Shown one piece after another: positions 13,271-25,767 of a stretch of 64,000 nucleotides of DNA. The notes under the pieces were generated by a model, which saw only the letters and a program-made list of their open reading frames with translations, did not search any database and had not been told where the DNA came from. Position 1 is the stretch's first letter; every line of letters starts with the position of its first letter. Both the position numbers and the translations under genes were made by a program. This DNA comes from Peromyscus leucopus (lineage: Eukaryota > Chordata > Mammalia > Rodentia > Cricetidae): contig NC_051075.1 of the NCBI RefSeq assembly GCF_004664715.2, forward strand, positions 88,344,709 through 88,408,708, read 5' to 3'.

Positions 13271-13571
13271 CAGCATTTTGTTCCTAATAACTGACAGTTA
13301 AGGAAATGCTTGCCAGAATATGCTTGCAAACTAATTTTTGCCTCAGGTAAATTTTGGCTCAGCATTTGTTTAAGATTTTGGAACAAATATAGAAATTTGG
13401 ATAGAATTATTTTTCAGTTATTTTTTTCAGTTGTTTTCATTATAATACTAAGATTTTTCTTTTAATATATTGACTCCAAAAGAAGTAACACATTCCTGGC
13501 ACTAAGGTCTTTGTTTGTTGGCCTTTCCTATCTAGTAAGGTCACCCTATAGTAGGATAATTTCATTTTTAA

Positions 13572-13573
<2 letters not shown>

Positions 13574-13617
<44 letters not shown>

Positions 13618-13618
13618 A

Positions 13619-13667
<49 letters not shown>
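13574..13667. repeat. (TG)n microsatellite, interrupted
   Basis: Two long TG tracts separated by TATGTATA, about 95 bp in all. The tract could adopt Z-DNA and is likely length-variable. Confidence 0.98.
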
Positions 13668-13671
<4 letters not shown>

Positions 13672-13679
13672 TCTACAGT

Positions 13680-14078
13680 AGTAGGTTTATGTAGGACTTT
13701 TTCTAAGTGTCTTTGGTGTTATTTGGCTGGTGAGGTTCCATAGACCCCAAACATTACAAGCTACCGCCATTGTTTGTGGCTTCTCCTCAGTGTCTGCCAG
13801 TAAGTTCCCTACCTGGGGAACTCTGGGCAACTGTTAGTTGCTGGGAGATGGAGAGTATAGCCACCGCTAAGTCAACCATGCTCCAGGGGAAGGTGACACA
13901 TCCAGGAATATTTGGGCAGCACAAATTTGTGTTGATGGTGGTTGGGGGGAGAACACAAAGTTGCATGGGTATGGAAGGAGGGTGGACCTGGGAAGAGTTG
14001 GGGAAGGGGAATGAATATGATCAAACCCTGCAGGAAACTTTCAAAGAATTAATAAAAGTATTTTTAAAAAAGAATGTT
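13680..14078 (+). mobile_element. L1 3' end (old Lx-type 3' UTR)
   Basis: A G-rich 3' UTR (GGAGGGTGGACCTGGGAAGA) leads into GAATGAATATGATCAAACCC, then CAAAGAATTAATAAAAGTAT with a polyadenylation signal and A tail. This is the usual end of older rodent L1s. It is 5'-truncated. The 114-residue open frame here is incidental. Confidence 0.75.
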
Positions 14079-17000
14079 TGCATATGCTTTCATTCTGTTC
14101 TTTGTTGTTTATAAATGTTTATTATTTGCTTCTTGAAAAATCTTCCAAAGTGAGCATCACAGTGGAAAACATTGTCTGACAGGAACACAAATTTTATATT
14201 GCTCCCTTCATTAACAAATCACTGCTTGCATGCCGTAACAATGAACTGATTTATATCCAAGACTGGGTAGAACCCCAAAGAGATAAGCAATAGCAAAATA
14301 TGGAGAATGTGTAAAACCTGTATGTTGATTGGATGGTGGCTTTTAAAATCAATCTCTCTGTCTCTCTGTCTGTCTTGTCTCTGTCTCTGTCTCTCTCTCC
14401 CTTCTGTTCTCTCTTCTGTTTCTGTCTTTCTGCTGTACAGATCAAATCATTCTATGCAAAAATTCTATAAAACTGTTACTGTGGAAAGCATTCTTCTTCA
14501 GTTACAATTATTGTTTGGTTATGTGATAGTAATGATATTGCTTATTATTTCTTTTAAAAGCCCATTAGAGGCAGAACACATTTGAAAATTTCACCTCTAG
14601 AGAAATGAAGCTTCAACAGTAACCCAGTAGGACACTGCCACCTTTTGGCTGTATGAATTTTAAAACTATCAAAGTCACCAGTGCTGTTCTGATTGGAAAC
14701 GTTTAGATAGACAGCTTTGATAAGCAATTACCCTATTATTGTTCGTTTGGAAATATAGACCTTAAAGTTTTGTTTCTCAGTTATGCGACTTTTTTTTAAC
14801 TGTTAGAGTTTTTCATTTTGCTAGGTTCATCCAAAACCTTTTGAATTTTAGTATGTGGGAACCACTGTTCTTGTTTATTCTGTAAAGAATGGTTATGACA
14901 TAGTAATGAAAATCACAGAGAAACTTTCACATCCCAGAACTCAGCCAGGCCCTTCTGTGGTGTTTCTCCTAGCACACCATGCCCATCCTTGCAGGGCAAA
15001 GTCGCAGCACCACACTCAAGATCATCAAAGCGATGACTGCATTTCTCACAGCTTCTCACCCCCTGGGTGTTTCATGTATGTAGTTATAGATTATAGAATA
15101 AAAATGACACAGGATCTAGGCACATCGAGAGACTACGCAGTGGGTGAAAAAGAAAAGAGGTGTAATAGATTAATATGAATTTTCATTTAGGGCAGAACCT
15201 GAAATTAGCAAGTTATTTCAAATGATGACAAAGTGTGTCGTCCACATTGATCCTTCACTCTTCATTCTTTTTAACTTTTCTATGACCCTAATTTTTTTTA
15301 TCATTTTTCCCTCTTTCCAATGTCTCAATATAAAATGGCAGTCATCCACATCCTTAAGTTCATGACTTCAGTTAATAGCCTGTTGAAAATTATTCACAAA
15401 TAATTAGTTTTAGTTGTAGCTTACCGTGAAACTTCATGTTGATATCTCACTACTTGCTGGGTGTTGAAAGTTATATCAGCCAGTAGTACCTTCACCTCAC
15501 TATGCATAAAAGGAAAGTCATTAGCTTCCTGTAATCATGTACACAGTATATATTATAATTGCTATTAAATATGTGTTTATGGTATTATTCTTAGTTTTAC
15601 TGATATGACATGCTTCCTACTCTTAGAAAATGTTATTATCTAATCTTTAGACCTACTGGAGAAGACATAACTATATATTTTAGTGTGTCATTCTCTAAAT
15701 GTGAATGAATTAATGGGAGTCATTTAAATTAATGTTGGCTATGCAATATCCCAGGAAAAAGTCTTGAAGACTATAAAAAAACTTCAGAAAATTGTTTTAA
15801 ATATATTGTAATTTCTAAAAGAGCACGTTTTTAAGCTTTACACTCAAGGAGATAAAAATAAAACATTCTTCCAAAAATTTGTATTTCATCCTCTATCTCC
15901 ATTATAAAACTTCAGCCAACTCTACTAAAGAATAACAAGATTTCTTTCTTCTCATATTTCTTTCCACAGAACACTAAATCCTACGTCCTAAGTGTTATCA
16001 TCAAAGTGTCCGGGTGAAGAGATTAACTCCAGTAGACTGGTGAGCATCTAAGAACTAGAGCTCAGGAAAAGACTGAAAGGCTTCCCTGAGGTTCACCAAC
16101 AAAATACCTGGCCAAGATAGTTCAAAAAACAAAAACAAAACAAAAAACCATTATATGAAATGTTTGCTCTGTAAACGTGAAGTGTGCAGTTGGGATCTCC
16201 GCCCCCTTGTGGCAGGCTATGGTTAGTGCAGCATAAGCCTGTAACTCCAGCACAGAGCAGGCAGGGGAGAGGTACACAGGTCTTGTTGGCTGCCAGTCTA
16301 TGCATATGTAGAGGCACACCCACAACAGACAGACACACACCATTAGAAACAACAAGTGGAGCAAGGAGGATGCAAGAGTAGAATAGAATAGCAGGCTAAC
16401 CAGCTGTAAACAGAAAGAAAACATCAGTCCATGTGAAAGCAGTTTTCCTTAAATAGCTGGACAGATAGGAAAGAAATGGATAGTTGTGTGCAGATGGCAC
16501 TCAGCCAGAAGATGGAAACAAAGATGAAAGTTCAAAGGGATGGAAAAATTACCATTATAAAATATATCAGAGAAGCCACCCAAGACAAGTAATAAAAATT
16601 ATATACCCTATAACACCATGGAGAAATCATGAGAGACCTTCGTTCAAAAATGTCTGGTGAGATAGCCCAGATAGAAACCAGATTTCAAGTACACTGAAAG
16701 CAAAACTCCATTTTGATATGATGACAACTATCCCACAAAATATCTTATGACTAAAAAGGAAGGAGACAGATGAGTTTGCGATCCAAAGGACAATGAGAAT
16801 GGTGACTCCACTCAGAACAGGAGAAGACGCTTCCCTGGTCAGTTTGTTAGGGTTAGGTAGATTTGGGCTGTGCGTTTCTCCTCGCTTATATAACACTCGG
16901 TGGGGGTTCTGTGAGTCTCTCCCCTCTAGCAGTTTTCACAAGTGTCCCATTATTTACTTAATTCTCCTGTCAAGACTCCCTTAAGTACACTGCCTTCTGC

Positions 17001-17239
17001 ATCTCCCTGAAGTCACCTGTAACAAGCACATAAGCGACCTACTAAGACGCTGCTTTATCTCACACATCTTCAGTGTTCCAATCCTTTCCTCTTCTCGTTA
17101 TACAAAGCAGACAGTTTACAGATAGAGCAGAAATTTCAAAGCTGATACCCCTCAAACACTTAAATTCCCTTTTCCTCTGAGATACGACTACTCTGTGGTT
17201 CCCTTTAGATGTCTGGAGATAATATTCTGTCTATTCTCA
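14079..17239. other. Intergenic; CT-rich microsatellite, otherwise unrecognised
   Basis: It contains a (TCTG/CT)n tract at about 14354-14410. The rest is AT-rich with no recognised gene, SINE or LTR. Confidence 0.5.
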
Positions 17240-17525
17240 TCCAATTCCTGCTCACCATCTAAGACCCAATCCAGATGTCATCTCAACAGGGATATTTGCT
17301 TTGATCTCCTTAGGTAGAAAACAAAAGATCCCTTCTACTGAGCAATCTGATCGTCTTGAATTTTCATAGTTTCTCCCACATTTTTCACATGCTGTAGGTG
17401 TTGAAGTTATTAGTGTGTTTAAACGTTTCCTATGAGACAGTAAATAGCCTGAAGATAGAAAACACACCACCTGTATTATGAGATATATATCACAAAGCTT
17501 TGCTTGGTGAATGTGTAATAACACC
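17240..17525 (+). mobile_element. L2/MIR-like ancient repeat remnants
   Basis: AAGACCCAATCCAGATGTCA with the following CATCTC resembles the L2 3' region (cf. CAGCTCAAATGTCACCTC). A MIR/L2-like ATAGCCTGAAGATAGAAAAC block ends near 17520. Both are strongly diverged. Confidence 0.35.
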
Positions 17526-18036
17526 AGAAATCTGAGAATCTATTTCTTAGCTTTGTTAAAGGGAGGAAACAAGAGAAAAATCAGGTAAAGAGAATAATAT
17601 AGAAATGTGGTACTGTCTATTCAGTAATGGAGCCATTCAAATCTCTTTATAATTATTATTTTGAATTTTTATGGATTGCATACCAAAAGGCTTCTGAAGA
17701 CATATTATGTGGTAGTAATGGTGCTCACAGTAGATCCTCCGGAACACAATTAAAATGCATGAACCTGGATTTGGGGGGTTTTCTATATTGGACGAGTTAA
17801 GAAGCTAGAGGACCCTGATTTCTCATTATCCCAAAGGAGGACTAAGTTAGGATTAAACTACTGGGTCCCTGGAAATTGTATGAATAGCTCTAGTTTGATT
17901 CATGAAGTAAATGTGGAGTGTATTTCACACCCAGAACATTTTGTGATGCTTAGCACAGTGTAATAACAACACACTACAGCACTTGCTTAGGAATCTTAGA
18001 GTTAACAGTTGGCAACAGCATGAGATTAACACTTCC
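17526..18036. other. Intergenic, nothing recognised
   Basis: No gene or repeat that I can support. Confidence 0.5.
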
Positions 18037-18397
18037 TCATAGGGACAGCCTCAGACTTACCATGCCTAGGGAATCTTAACCATTGCCCTACGATAGTCTG
18101 AACTGGCTGCCATCTGATGCTATCAAAACTGTGCTTTTTGGAACACATTCCCTAAGGTGGGATACCTTGCTCAGCCTTGACACAGTGGGGGAAGGACTTG
18201 GTCCTGCCTCAACTTAGTATGCCAGACTTTGTTGACTCCCCAAAGGAAGCCCTACCCTCTCTGAGGAGTGGATGGGAGATGGGTTTGGGAGAGGTGGTGG
18301 GGGAGTGAAGGGAGGGAATGGGGAATTGCGATTGGTATGTAAAATGAAAAAAAAAACTTTTTTAAAAAATAAATTAATTTTTTTTAAAAAAAAAAAG
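18037..18397 (+). mobile_element. L1 3' end
   Basis: The standard rodent L1 3' UTR signature is present: CTAAGGTGGGATACCTTGCT, TCAGCCTTGACACAG, TTGGTCCTGCCTCAACTTAG, a G-rich tract, GGTATGTAAAATGAAAA and an A-rich tail. It is 5'-truncated. Confidence 0.88.
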
Positions 18398-18500
18398 TGG
18401 AGCTCAGGCTCACAGATGAAAACCAGGAATCGTCCTGTGGACAGTTCCACACACTTCAGCTTTAGCTTCCCAGCCTGTGCATCTGAGGTCTGACAGATCT

Positions 18501-18675
18501 GGCAGCAGGAGACTGGTTCTGATGGTTACAAACCTGTTCTGGTGACTGGAGGCCGGTTCTGGTGTCCGGAGATGGGTTCTGATGGTTACAGACCAGTTCT
18601 GGTGGCTGGAGACTGGTTCTGGTGGCTGGAGACAGGTTCTGGTGGCTGGAGATGGGTTCTGGTGGCCGGAGACCA
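18501..18675. repeat. 20-bp minisatellite, about 9 copies
   Basis: The unit is close to GGTTCTGGTGGCTGGAGACT. Copies stay in exact 20-bp register through 18501-18675. Variants carrying GATGGTTACA occur twice, 60 bp apart, which hints at a higher-order unit. The Gly/Trp-rich and Pro/Thr-rich frames across it are by-products. Confidence 0.93.
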
Positions 18676-19325
18676 GTGCAGAAAAGAGTCCAGGTTGTCT
18701 TTCTTGTCTCCTCCATCCTTAGAATGTTCATGTGGCCTCTACCCCTTGCATGCTGGACTTGAGCTCTTCAAGTCAGATTTTCCTATCAGAGTTTTCTATC
18801 AGAAATAATAATTCCATACACAGAGTGGAATACCTATGTAATTTAAAGTTTTTCTACTAGCTGCATTTTAAGTAGAATCATTGTAATTAATTTAATAAGG
18901 TATTCTTCTAGCCCTATATATCCAACATGTTAGAATTTCAACATGTTACCAAACACTAAGGAGCTATTTTTTATTTTTATGCTATCTTTGAAATCTAACA
19001 TTGCCTTTCATGCTTAACACACATTCAGTTCATACCAGCCACCTGTCAAGTGCTGACTAGTGGCTTCTGTAACGTAACTGCGTATGTATGTACACAACAT
19101 GTACACAGGGATGCCATGCTGCACACTCAGCTCTAGATATTTGTCATACATGGGGAGACTGTGGCACTTGATACTCGTAGGGATACATAGCACATCACAG
19201 CTCAGCATTAGTGTGTCTTGTCTATCCTACTCTCAGTGAGCAAATTTGGTGGAGGGGATCCATGTTGCTCTTCAGATCCTGTCAGTAGAAAGCATTGTGT
19301 AAAGATAGTTATGTATTTGTCTTTA
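18676..19325. other. Intergenic, nothing recognised
   Basis: No gene or repeat that I can support. Confidence 0.5.
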
Positions 19326-19466
19326 TGTTTTTGAGAATGGGTCTCACTATGTAGTCTTAGCTGGCCTGGAATTTACTGTGTAAAACAGGATGACCTGGAA
19401 CTTGTGGCAATGCCCCTGCATCTGCCCTCTGAGTTACATTATAGGCATGTGCCACCATTACCTGCT
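19326..19466 (-). mobile_element. B1 SINE, diverged
   Basis: Reverse B1 order: TTTGAGAATGGGTCTCACTA, AGCTGGCCTGGAATTTACTG, then the CATTATAGGCATGTGCCACCA head region. It is old. Confidence 0.8.
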
Positions 19467-20239
19467 TCATTTCCTTTTTGAAACTAGAGATTCAAAACAG
19501 CATTACAGTGTAATATGTAGAATGCCTCTTACCCCTGATGCTAAAAAGGAGTACATCCAGCATTATCCCATTAAGTATATATTATTTGTCTGGAATATCA
19601 CCATGCATATTTTATAGTCACCATTCTTAAGGCTATTTTTAATTATCAAATAACTTATGTGCTTTTGTTGCATAAAGAATCTAGATTTAATCTTTAATCT
19701 TTGAGGAAATTTATATATTTCCTAATAGCAAGCCCAACTTAAGTCTGGAATATAAAAATTTCAAATTATGTTTTTTTATGCTCCTTGAATTCAGTTTAAC
19801 GATACTTGCTTAGACTTTTAGCATTTACTTTCATAAGCAGATTGTCTGTAACAACTTATCAACTTTGTCTACTTTTAATATCAAGATTATTTTAGTACTG
19901 TAAAAAGGGAGTCATTTCCTTGGTTTTTCTTCTGTCTGGAAAGTTCAATATATAACAGAAATGATTCATTTCTTTAAAGGTCTGTAGAATTTATCTCTAA
20001 TATTGCCTAGATCTGATACTTCCTTTGTGGAAGATTAACCAATGGTGAGGTTTTTAAATATTATTGAACTACTCATGTTAAAATAAAATAAATGAAATCA
20101 TAAAGAAAGATAAAGGCAAAGAAAACTGAACTAGATATGTAGGCATAAGTGCTATAGGGGAAAAAAGTAAAAACTGACAAGGAGAAATGGGTAAGAAGAA
20201 ATTTGATGACCTGAGCAAAGGTTTAAAAGGTCAGTACAC
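19467..20239. other. Intergenic, nothing recognised
   Basis: AT-rich, with no supported feature. Confidence 0.5.
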
Positions 20240-20386
20240 CTTTTTAAATACATTTTTAAAATTAAAATACAATTACATCATTTCCCCTAACCTTCTCTCT
20301 CTCTCTCTCTCCAATCCTCCCCATGTAACTCCTACTCCTTGCTTCTCAAACTCATGGCCTCTATTTCTTTAATTCTTTTTAGTATA
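20240..20386 (-). mobile_element. L1 3' UTR fragment
   Basis: ATACAATTACATCATTTCCC, a CT tract, CCCCATGTAACTCCTAC and CAAACTCATGGCCTCTATTT form the reverse 3' UTR of an Lx-type L1. The same block recurs near 40.6 kb. Confidence 0.7.
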
Positions 20387-21116
20387 ATTTTAATAGAGGA
20401 GACCTGGGATAGGGTCCAACAGGCACTAGAAATTTTAAGCAAATTTCAAAAGCATCAACTTGCATAATCTAGCTCTGAAAGAGCAGCTTTTCTGGTCTTT
20501 CATGCTACATGGAAAAATAAGGAAGATGAACTCAAATTCGGCACCCAGACACTGAGGCCTGATCTTGCAGGTTACATGAGGATGGGCAAAATGATAGACT
20601 TACTTCCTTAGAGCCGGTTTTTCCCAGGCTGGAGACGGCCAGTTTGTTATGGTTTAAGATGAGTTATACTTTTCTTGACTACTTCTCTCAAAATATTCAG
20701 AGCTCTGAGCTGTTCCTGTGCCCTAAGAATGGTGGCATGCTGAAGAAGATGGCCAATCCCTAGAGAACGTCTTCATTACCTTTGCTTTTGTTATTTGAAA
20801 TGAGAGGACCCAATTCATAGTTATTCACTTATTTCCTAGATGAACTAATGATGTTTTTAGCCCACAAGAGATATAAAGTGGGGAAAAATTAAAAAATGAA
20901 GAAGCTGCTTTAAACCCAAATATATAAATTTAACTTTTTAATTTTATCATGACTTGTTTTACAACTTAGCCAGTTTAATGCTTGACATTATTATAGAATA
21001 TTGCAATAAATAAGGAGTGAGACATTTGTTCTGGCCTAAGAATTTTGCAGTTTTAAGCTTCTGAATGAAGACCAGGATATACTTATTGACTACTCATATA
21101 CGTTAAGCACTAAGCT
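20387..21116. other. Intergenic, nothing recognised
   Basis: No gene or repeat that I can support. Confidence 0.5.
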
Positions 21117-21122
21117 AAGAGC

Positions 21123-21725
21123 TGTACCAGGCTTTTTCTTTTGGGCCACCAACCAGCTCTTGAATCATGACACAGAGACTTATTATTAGTTTTAAATGCT
21201 CAGCCTAGTTTAGGCACATTTCTGGCTAGCTCTTTTAACTTAAATCAACCTGTTTCTCTTTATCTATCTTTTGACTAGGGGCTTATTACTTTTCTTACTT
21301 CTGTATATATTATTCTCACTGCTTCTCTATGTCTGGCTGGCTTCTTGCCCCAGGTGTCTCCCTTGTTCTTGCCTCCTTCTCCTGTTCCCCTTGTTCTTTC
21401 TTCTCTCAAGCCTAGATTTCTCCTCCTATTTATTTTCTCTTCCCACCAGCCCCACCTATCCTTTCTCTGCCTAGCTACTGGCCATTCAGCTTTTTATTAG
21501 CCTGCCTAATCAGGTGCCTTAGGCAGGCAATGTGAAACAGATGCAACATATCTTCACACAATTAAGTACACATCCTTACATCATTAAACAAATGCAATAT
21601 AAACAAAAGTAACACACCTTTTTTGTATTCTGTAAAATACAAAAACCTTTACACAGTTAAAGTAATATTCTGCAGCATAAACAAATGTAACACATCTTTG
21701 CCTGGTTAAAATATATTCTATAACA
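21123..21725 (-). mobile_element. Solo LTR, ERV2-like family A, copy 1
   Basis: It shares order and sequence with the copies at 25.3, 29.2 and 33.3 kb: CTTTTGGG, CTCTTGAATCATGACAC, a Y-rich middle, CTATTGGCC-like ACTGGCCATTCAGC, TTAGGCAGGCAATGTGAAAC and AACAAATGTAACACATC. It starts TG and ends CA. Flanks AAGAGC (21117-21122) and AAGTGC (21726-21731) look like a 6-bp target duplication with one change. It is the most diverged and longest copy. Confidence 0.82.
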
Positions 21726-21969
21726 AAGTGCTTTACATGTATAATCTAATTTCTTTGCTTAGTAACTCCATGAGTTAAATATTATAATCTCTGATTAATA
21801 ATGTAACTTAGATCATGAAATTCAAATGAAATCATGAATACTTTATAATTCTCTATATACATATTTTGTATTATAGAATATCTGTTGCATAAAACAGTAC
21901 TTAATATTTTGTAAAGCTTATGCATTTATTACTTGGCACAGAACTGAACCCAAATCTCTAATCTGTCAA

Positions 21970-22500
21970 AGGGCATTCTTGGAAAAAGGCCATGTCTGCA
22001 CAGACTGATTAGCTGGTTAGGACTGCAGTGACGTGGAGCAGTTGGAATGTTGCAGGTCCAGAGGCTAATTGCCTTATCTGGGCTAGTGTTAGCCCCATGA
22101 ATAGCCATTTCTTGCCCACCCCTGTGTCAGAACTAACATCCTGCGACTGATAGCTAAAACACTCTCTGAAACCTATTAACTTAGCAAATAGCTTTTACCA
22201 AGGCAACAGCTAAGAATGTATCCTGCAGCATAGGAAGCCTGAAGAACAACATCCCTTATCTTGCTGTAACCACCTCTCTTGATGCACCCAGCCCTGTATT
22301 TTAAACTTGCTTTGATTCCTGACTTTCTGTAAAATACAAAAACTTAATGAAATTGCTTCCGTGTTGGAATTTGGGATAACCTAAATCTTTGTTCCCAGGA
22401 CATGGTCACTCAAAATTGGCTCTAAAATAAACTCTCTCTTTAAGATGAGAGCTGTGGGTTTTCATTTGTTTGTTTGTTTGTTTGTTTGTTTTGTTCTGTT
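21970..22500 (+). mobile_element. Possible LTR with (TTTG)n
   Basis: A promoter/terminator-like order (CCTGTATTTTAAACTTGCTT, then CTCTAAAATAAACTCTCTC and a GTTTGTTTG tract) resembles an ERV LTR end. No target duplication was found, so boundaries and family are uncertain. Confidence 0.3.
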
Positions 22501-23529
22501 TTTGCATTGTCAAATCCAAGGGCCATTCTCAGAACATGCTTTCTTAATGCACCAGGTTCATAAATACATTGACGAAAATAAAGAGGTGATCGTTTCTTAA
22601 TGAACCTGTTTCTTCTTACTTAACTATGTAAATGACTTAACTCCACACTCAGCGCACAAAGTCAAAGTGATCATCCCCAATTTAATAAACATTGATTAGT
22701 AAGATCAGCAGAGACAAAACACTAAACAGTAAGATTCCCATTGCAGAAGTTGAATTACTGGGTTGCAATCCCTGGATCACCACAAACTTGTCTCTCTACT
22801 TTGGAATGAAGTGCTAGGGGGTTGGGGGTGGGGCGCTCCCTGTGAAATGGACATGGGGCTTTGTGTTATCTGCAGATAACAGAGGAAGAGTGAGAGAGCG
22901 AAGTCATTCTTAGGGGAAAAAAGTGTGTAGAGCATTTGTTTTCCTTACTCTAGGCTCAGGTTTTCAGAGACCTAAAACATGAGCAAAAGAATAAATAAAT
23001 AAGAGCTGTAAAGTGAGCATAAACGTGACTCATCTGTTCAAAGAACAAGGTCCAGGTGCAAAGACACAAAGGAAAAGGAGCCTGAAGAGGCTCTACCTTG
23101 GGCAGCTGCCTTTTTTTTCTATGAAAACTCACGTCTTTCAGGCAAGAAGAGAAACCTAATAGGAATTTTGATGGCGAAAAGAGCTCGTAAATGAAGAAAT
23201 GACTAAAAACTGGTCAGGAAATCTGTGGTGGTCACACAAGCAAAGGATGGCATTGTTTCTCAAGAAGATAACAGCCAACCTCGAATGTTCACTGCTCTAG
23301 AAAATACAGCACACACACACTAACGGAAAGAGCACTAAACAGCACTGTGGCTTTATTAACTGATATTTAAGAAAGACATACAAAGGGCAAAAGCAAAGCT
23401 CTGTCCTAGAGAGCTCTGGGTCTGTCTCCAGAAGAGCAGGCAAGCAAGAAAAGAGCCATTGTTTATCACTCGGCCATAAAGAAACAGACACTTACACTGT
23501 CAGTAGGAATCCAGATGCCACTGGAGATT
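22501..23529. other. Intergenic, nothing recognised
   Basis: No gene or repeat that I can support. Confidence 0.5.
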
Positions 23530-23800
23530 AATCCATTAATCAGGTGGATTAATTCAGACTAAGGAGGGCAAGTAGCACGTGTTCTCTCATTTGTGGCTCC
23601 TAGACTTCACGCTGGTTATAAAATCATGTATATATGGCATAAAGAAGTTAAGCTGTCTATAAAGACAAGGTTATGGGAAGGAGAAGTGATGAGAAAGTGA
23701 TAGAGGTTGGGTTGGATCTGTACGAAATACTTTGAAACCCGGAACCACATACAGTGAGTGTACACCAGAAAATTGTGGGGTGTGATTTTGTGGGCATCTG
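23530..23800 (+). mobile_element. Possible old L1 3' region
   Basis: GTGTTCTCTCATTTGTGGCTCCTAGA and the following ATAAAATCATGTATATATGGCATAAAGAAG resemble the ORF2 end and 3' UTR of old rodent L1. It is weak and lacks an A tail. Confidence 0.35.
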
Positions 23801-24007
23801 GGATGTTTGCATGTCTTAACTATAATGTTAATTGTGAAGAAAAATAATTTGTGCTCTAATTAATCATTGCATTCATACTCTGTAATTTTATGTCTATATG
23901 TAACAACTTTACATTTTAAAAAAGCATACAAGGCGGAAACAAAACGACACATTGTGATCTGAGAGATAGAAGGAAAGAAATTACTAATAAAGAAATTGCT
24001 TACAGCA

Positions 24008-24118
24008 ATCGCTGGCCCAAGCATATAATACATCCTAGTGCATGGAGGCTGAAGCAGGCGGATTGCAGGAGTTGGAAGTCAGCCATGTAGTGAGACTCTA
24101 TCTCAGAAACAGTGAGAG
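24008..24118 (+). mobile_element. B1-like SINE, diverged
   Basis: CATCCTAGTGCATGGAGGCT, GAAGCAGGCGGATTGCAGGA and GAGACTCTATCTCAGAAACA follow the B1 order with many changes. Confidence 0.6.
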
Positions 24119-24237
24119 AGAACAGCTCGCTTAGCAGAAAAAAAAAACAATTTAAAAAAAGAAAGTAATCAAACAAGACCTGAAATAAGGACTAAAAAAT
24201 ATTTCACCAAATTGGAGTTCTGCGGAGACAGAAAAGA

Positions 24238-24330
24238 AGAAGAAACAGGAGAGGAAACATATTTGTCAGGACCATGTGTGTGCACATAAATCATGATACA
24301 ATGTATTGTGTATTACATATACAAAATTAC
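24238..24330. repeat. Left arm of a ~93-bp inverted repeat
   Basis: Reverse-complemented, this segment aligns along its length to 24942-25035, sharing AATACATTGT, TCATGATTTAT, TTTCCTCTC and GTTTCTTCT. By eye they are about 80% identical. Spacing between the arms is about 0.6 kb. Confidence 0.8.
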
Positions 24331-24696
24331 AAGTGGATATTTATTAGATCAGTAGCTTGTGAATCAGAGACAGGCAGCAGAACCATGGCTGTCTGCACCC
24401 TAGAGAGTGGGGGAATGTCACAGCTGCTGAAGTCAAAGAAAATAGACGCCTCCAAAGGGAAACACGAATGCAGCCCCAGCGAAAGGCTGGAGGTCCTGAA
24501 GCCCCCTGGAGAGTCGACCTGTCAGGCTGCATTGAAGGCTGCTTAGGAACGGGAGTTTGGTGTCTCTAGGTGATGGCAGCAATCGTAGATACGCTCCATT
24601 GGGAAGAGCTCAGCGAGCACACTCTGGCTGCCTTCCTCTTTGCTGTTAGTCCTTCCAGGCCCCCTATTGGATCCTTCCTTCCAGATCCAGTATCTG

Positions 24697-25212
24697 TGTA
24701 TCTTCGTTACTGTGCTATTGCTATAAAGAGATACTGTGATCAAGGCAACTGTAGGAGAAAGAACGTAACTGGAGGCTTGCTTACAGTTTCAAAGGGTTAG
24801 TCCATTATCATCATGGTGGATGGTGTGATAGAAGGCAGGAATGGTACTGAAGAAGTAGCTGAGAGCTCACGCCCCGACCCACGAGTTGCAGGCTACGAAA
24901 GAGGCTGAATCTCTGATTTGCAAGCTAATCTAATGAATACTGTAATTTTTCTGTATGTGATATACAATACATTGTGTCATGATTTATATGCACACATGTA
25001 GCCATGGCTAAAACATTTCCTCTCTTGTTTCTTCTATCCTTCCTTGATAGCTTCCTGGAACTTTCCTATTGAAACCTCAACTCCAACATCCATGACATAC
25101 CACCTCCAACAAGACCACACCTCCAAATCCTTCCCAAACAGGTCCCCTAACTGGGAACTAAACATTCAAATCTACAAGTCTATGGAAAACCATTCTCTTT
25201 CAAACTACCACA
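24697..25212 (-). mobile_element. ORR1-type MaLR LTR, disrupted
   Basis: Reverse ORR1 order: GTTACTGTGCTATTGCTATA, TTACAGTTTCAAAGGGTTAG, CATCATGGTGG, GAAACCTCAACTCC, CAAGACCACACCTCCAAATC, CTTTCAAACTACCACA. Its middle is interrupted near 24925-25060 by the right arm of an inverted repeat. Confidence 0.85.
24942..25035. repeat. Right arm of the inverted repeat, inside ORR1
   Basis: It is the inverted partner of 24238-24330. It is not part of the ORR1 consensus and replaces a few dozen bases of it. Confidence 0.8.
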
Positions 25213-25265
25213 CTGTCTTTTCTTCTCAGTTGCTGTTCTACATGCCAATCATATCTAAAGATATC

Positions 25266-25767
25266 TGTTGCTGGTTGCTTTTACTCTTTGCTCTTTTGGG
25301 GGACCCACCACCCAGCTCTCAAATAAATCATGAACAGAGGCTTATTCTTTCTTATAAATGCCCAGCTTTAGCTTGGCTTGTTTCTTGCCAGCTTTTCTTA
25401 ACCTAAATTATCCCATCTACTTTTTGCCTTTCTCTATTTCTATATATCTTTTCTTTCCTTCTTATTCCGTGTCTGTGTAGCTGGGTGGTTGACCCCTGGT
25501 GTCCTTTCTCCTTCTTTTTGCTCCTCAGTCTCTTTTGCTTCTGTTTATTCTCTCTGCCTGCCAATCCCACCGATCCTTTCTCCTGTCTCACTATTGGCCA
25601 TTCAGCTCTTCACTAGGCCAATCAGATGTTTTAGACAGGCACAGTAACACAGCTTCACATAGTTAAACAAATGCAACAAAAAAGAATGCAATACAATTTT
25701 GCATCATTAAACAAATATTCCACAGCATAAACAAATGTAACACATCTTAAACTAATATTCCACAACA
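25266..25767 (-). mobile_element. Solo LTR, ERV2-like family A, copy 2
   Basis: TG..CA ends with a perfect 6-bp target duplication GATATC (25260-25265 and 25768-25773), the size typical of class II (ERVK/IAP-like) retroviruses. It contains CTCTTTTGGGGGACC, AAATAAATCATG, CTTAGCTTGGCTTG-like TTTAGCTTGGCTTG, CTCACTATTGGCCATTCAGC and GACAGGCACAGTAACACAGC. Confidence 0.92.
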
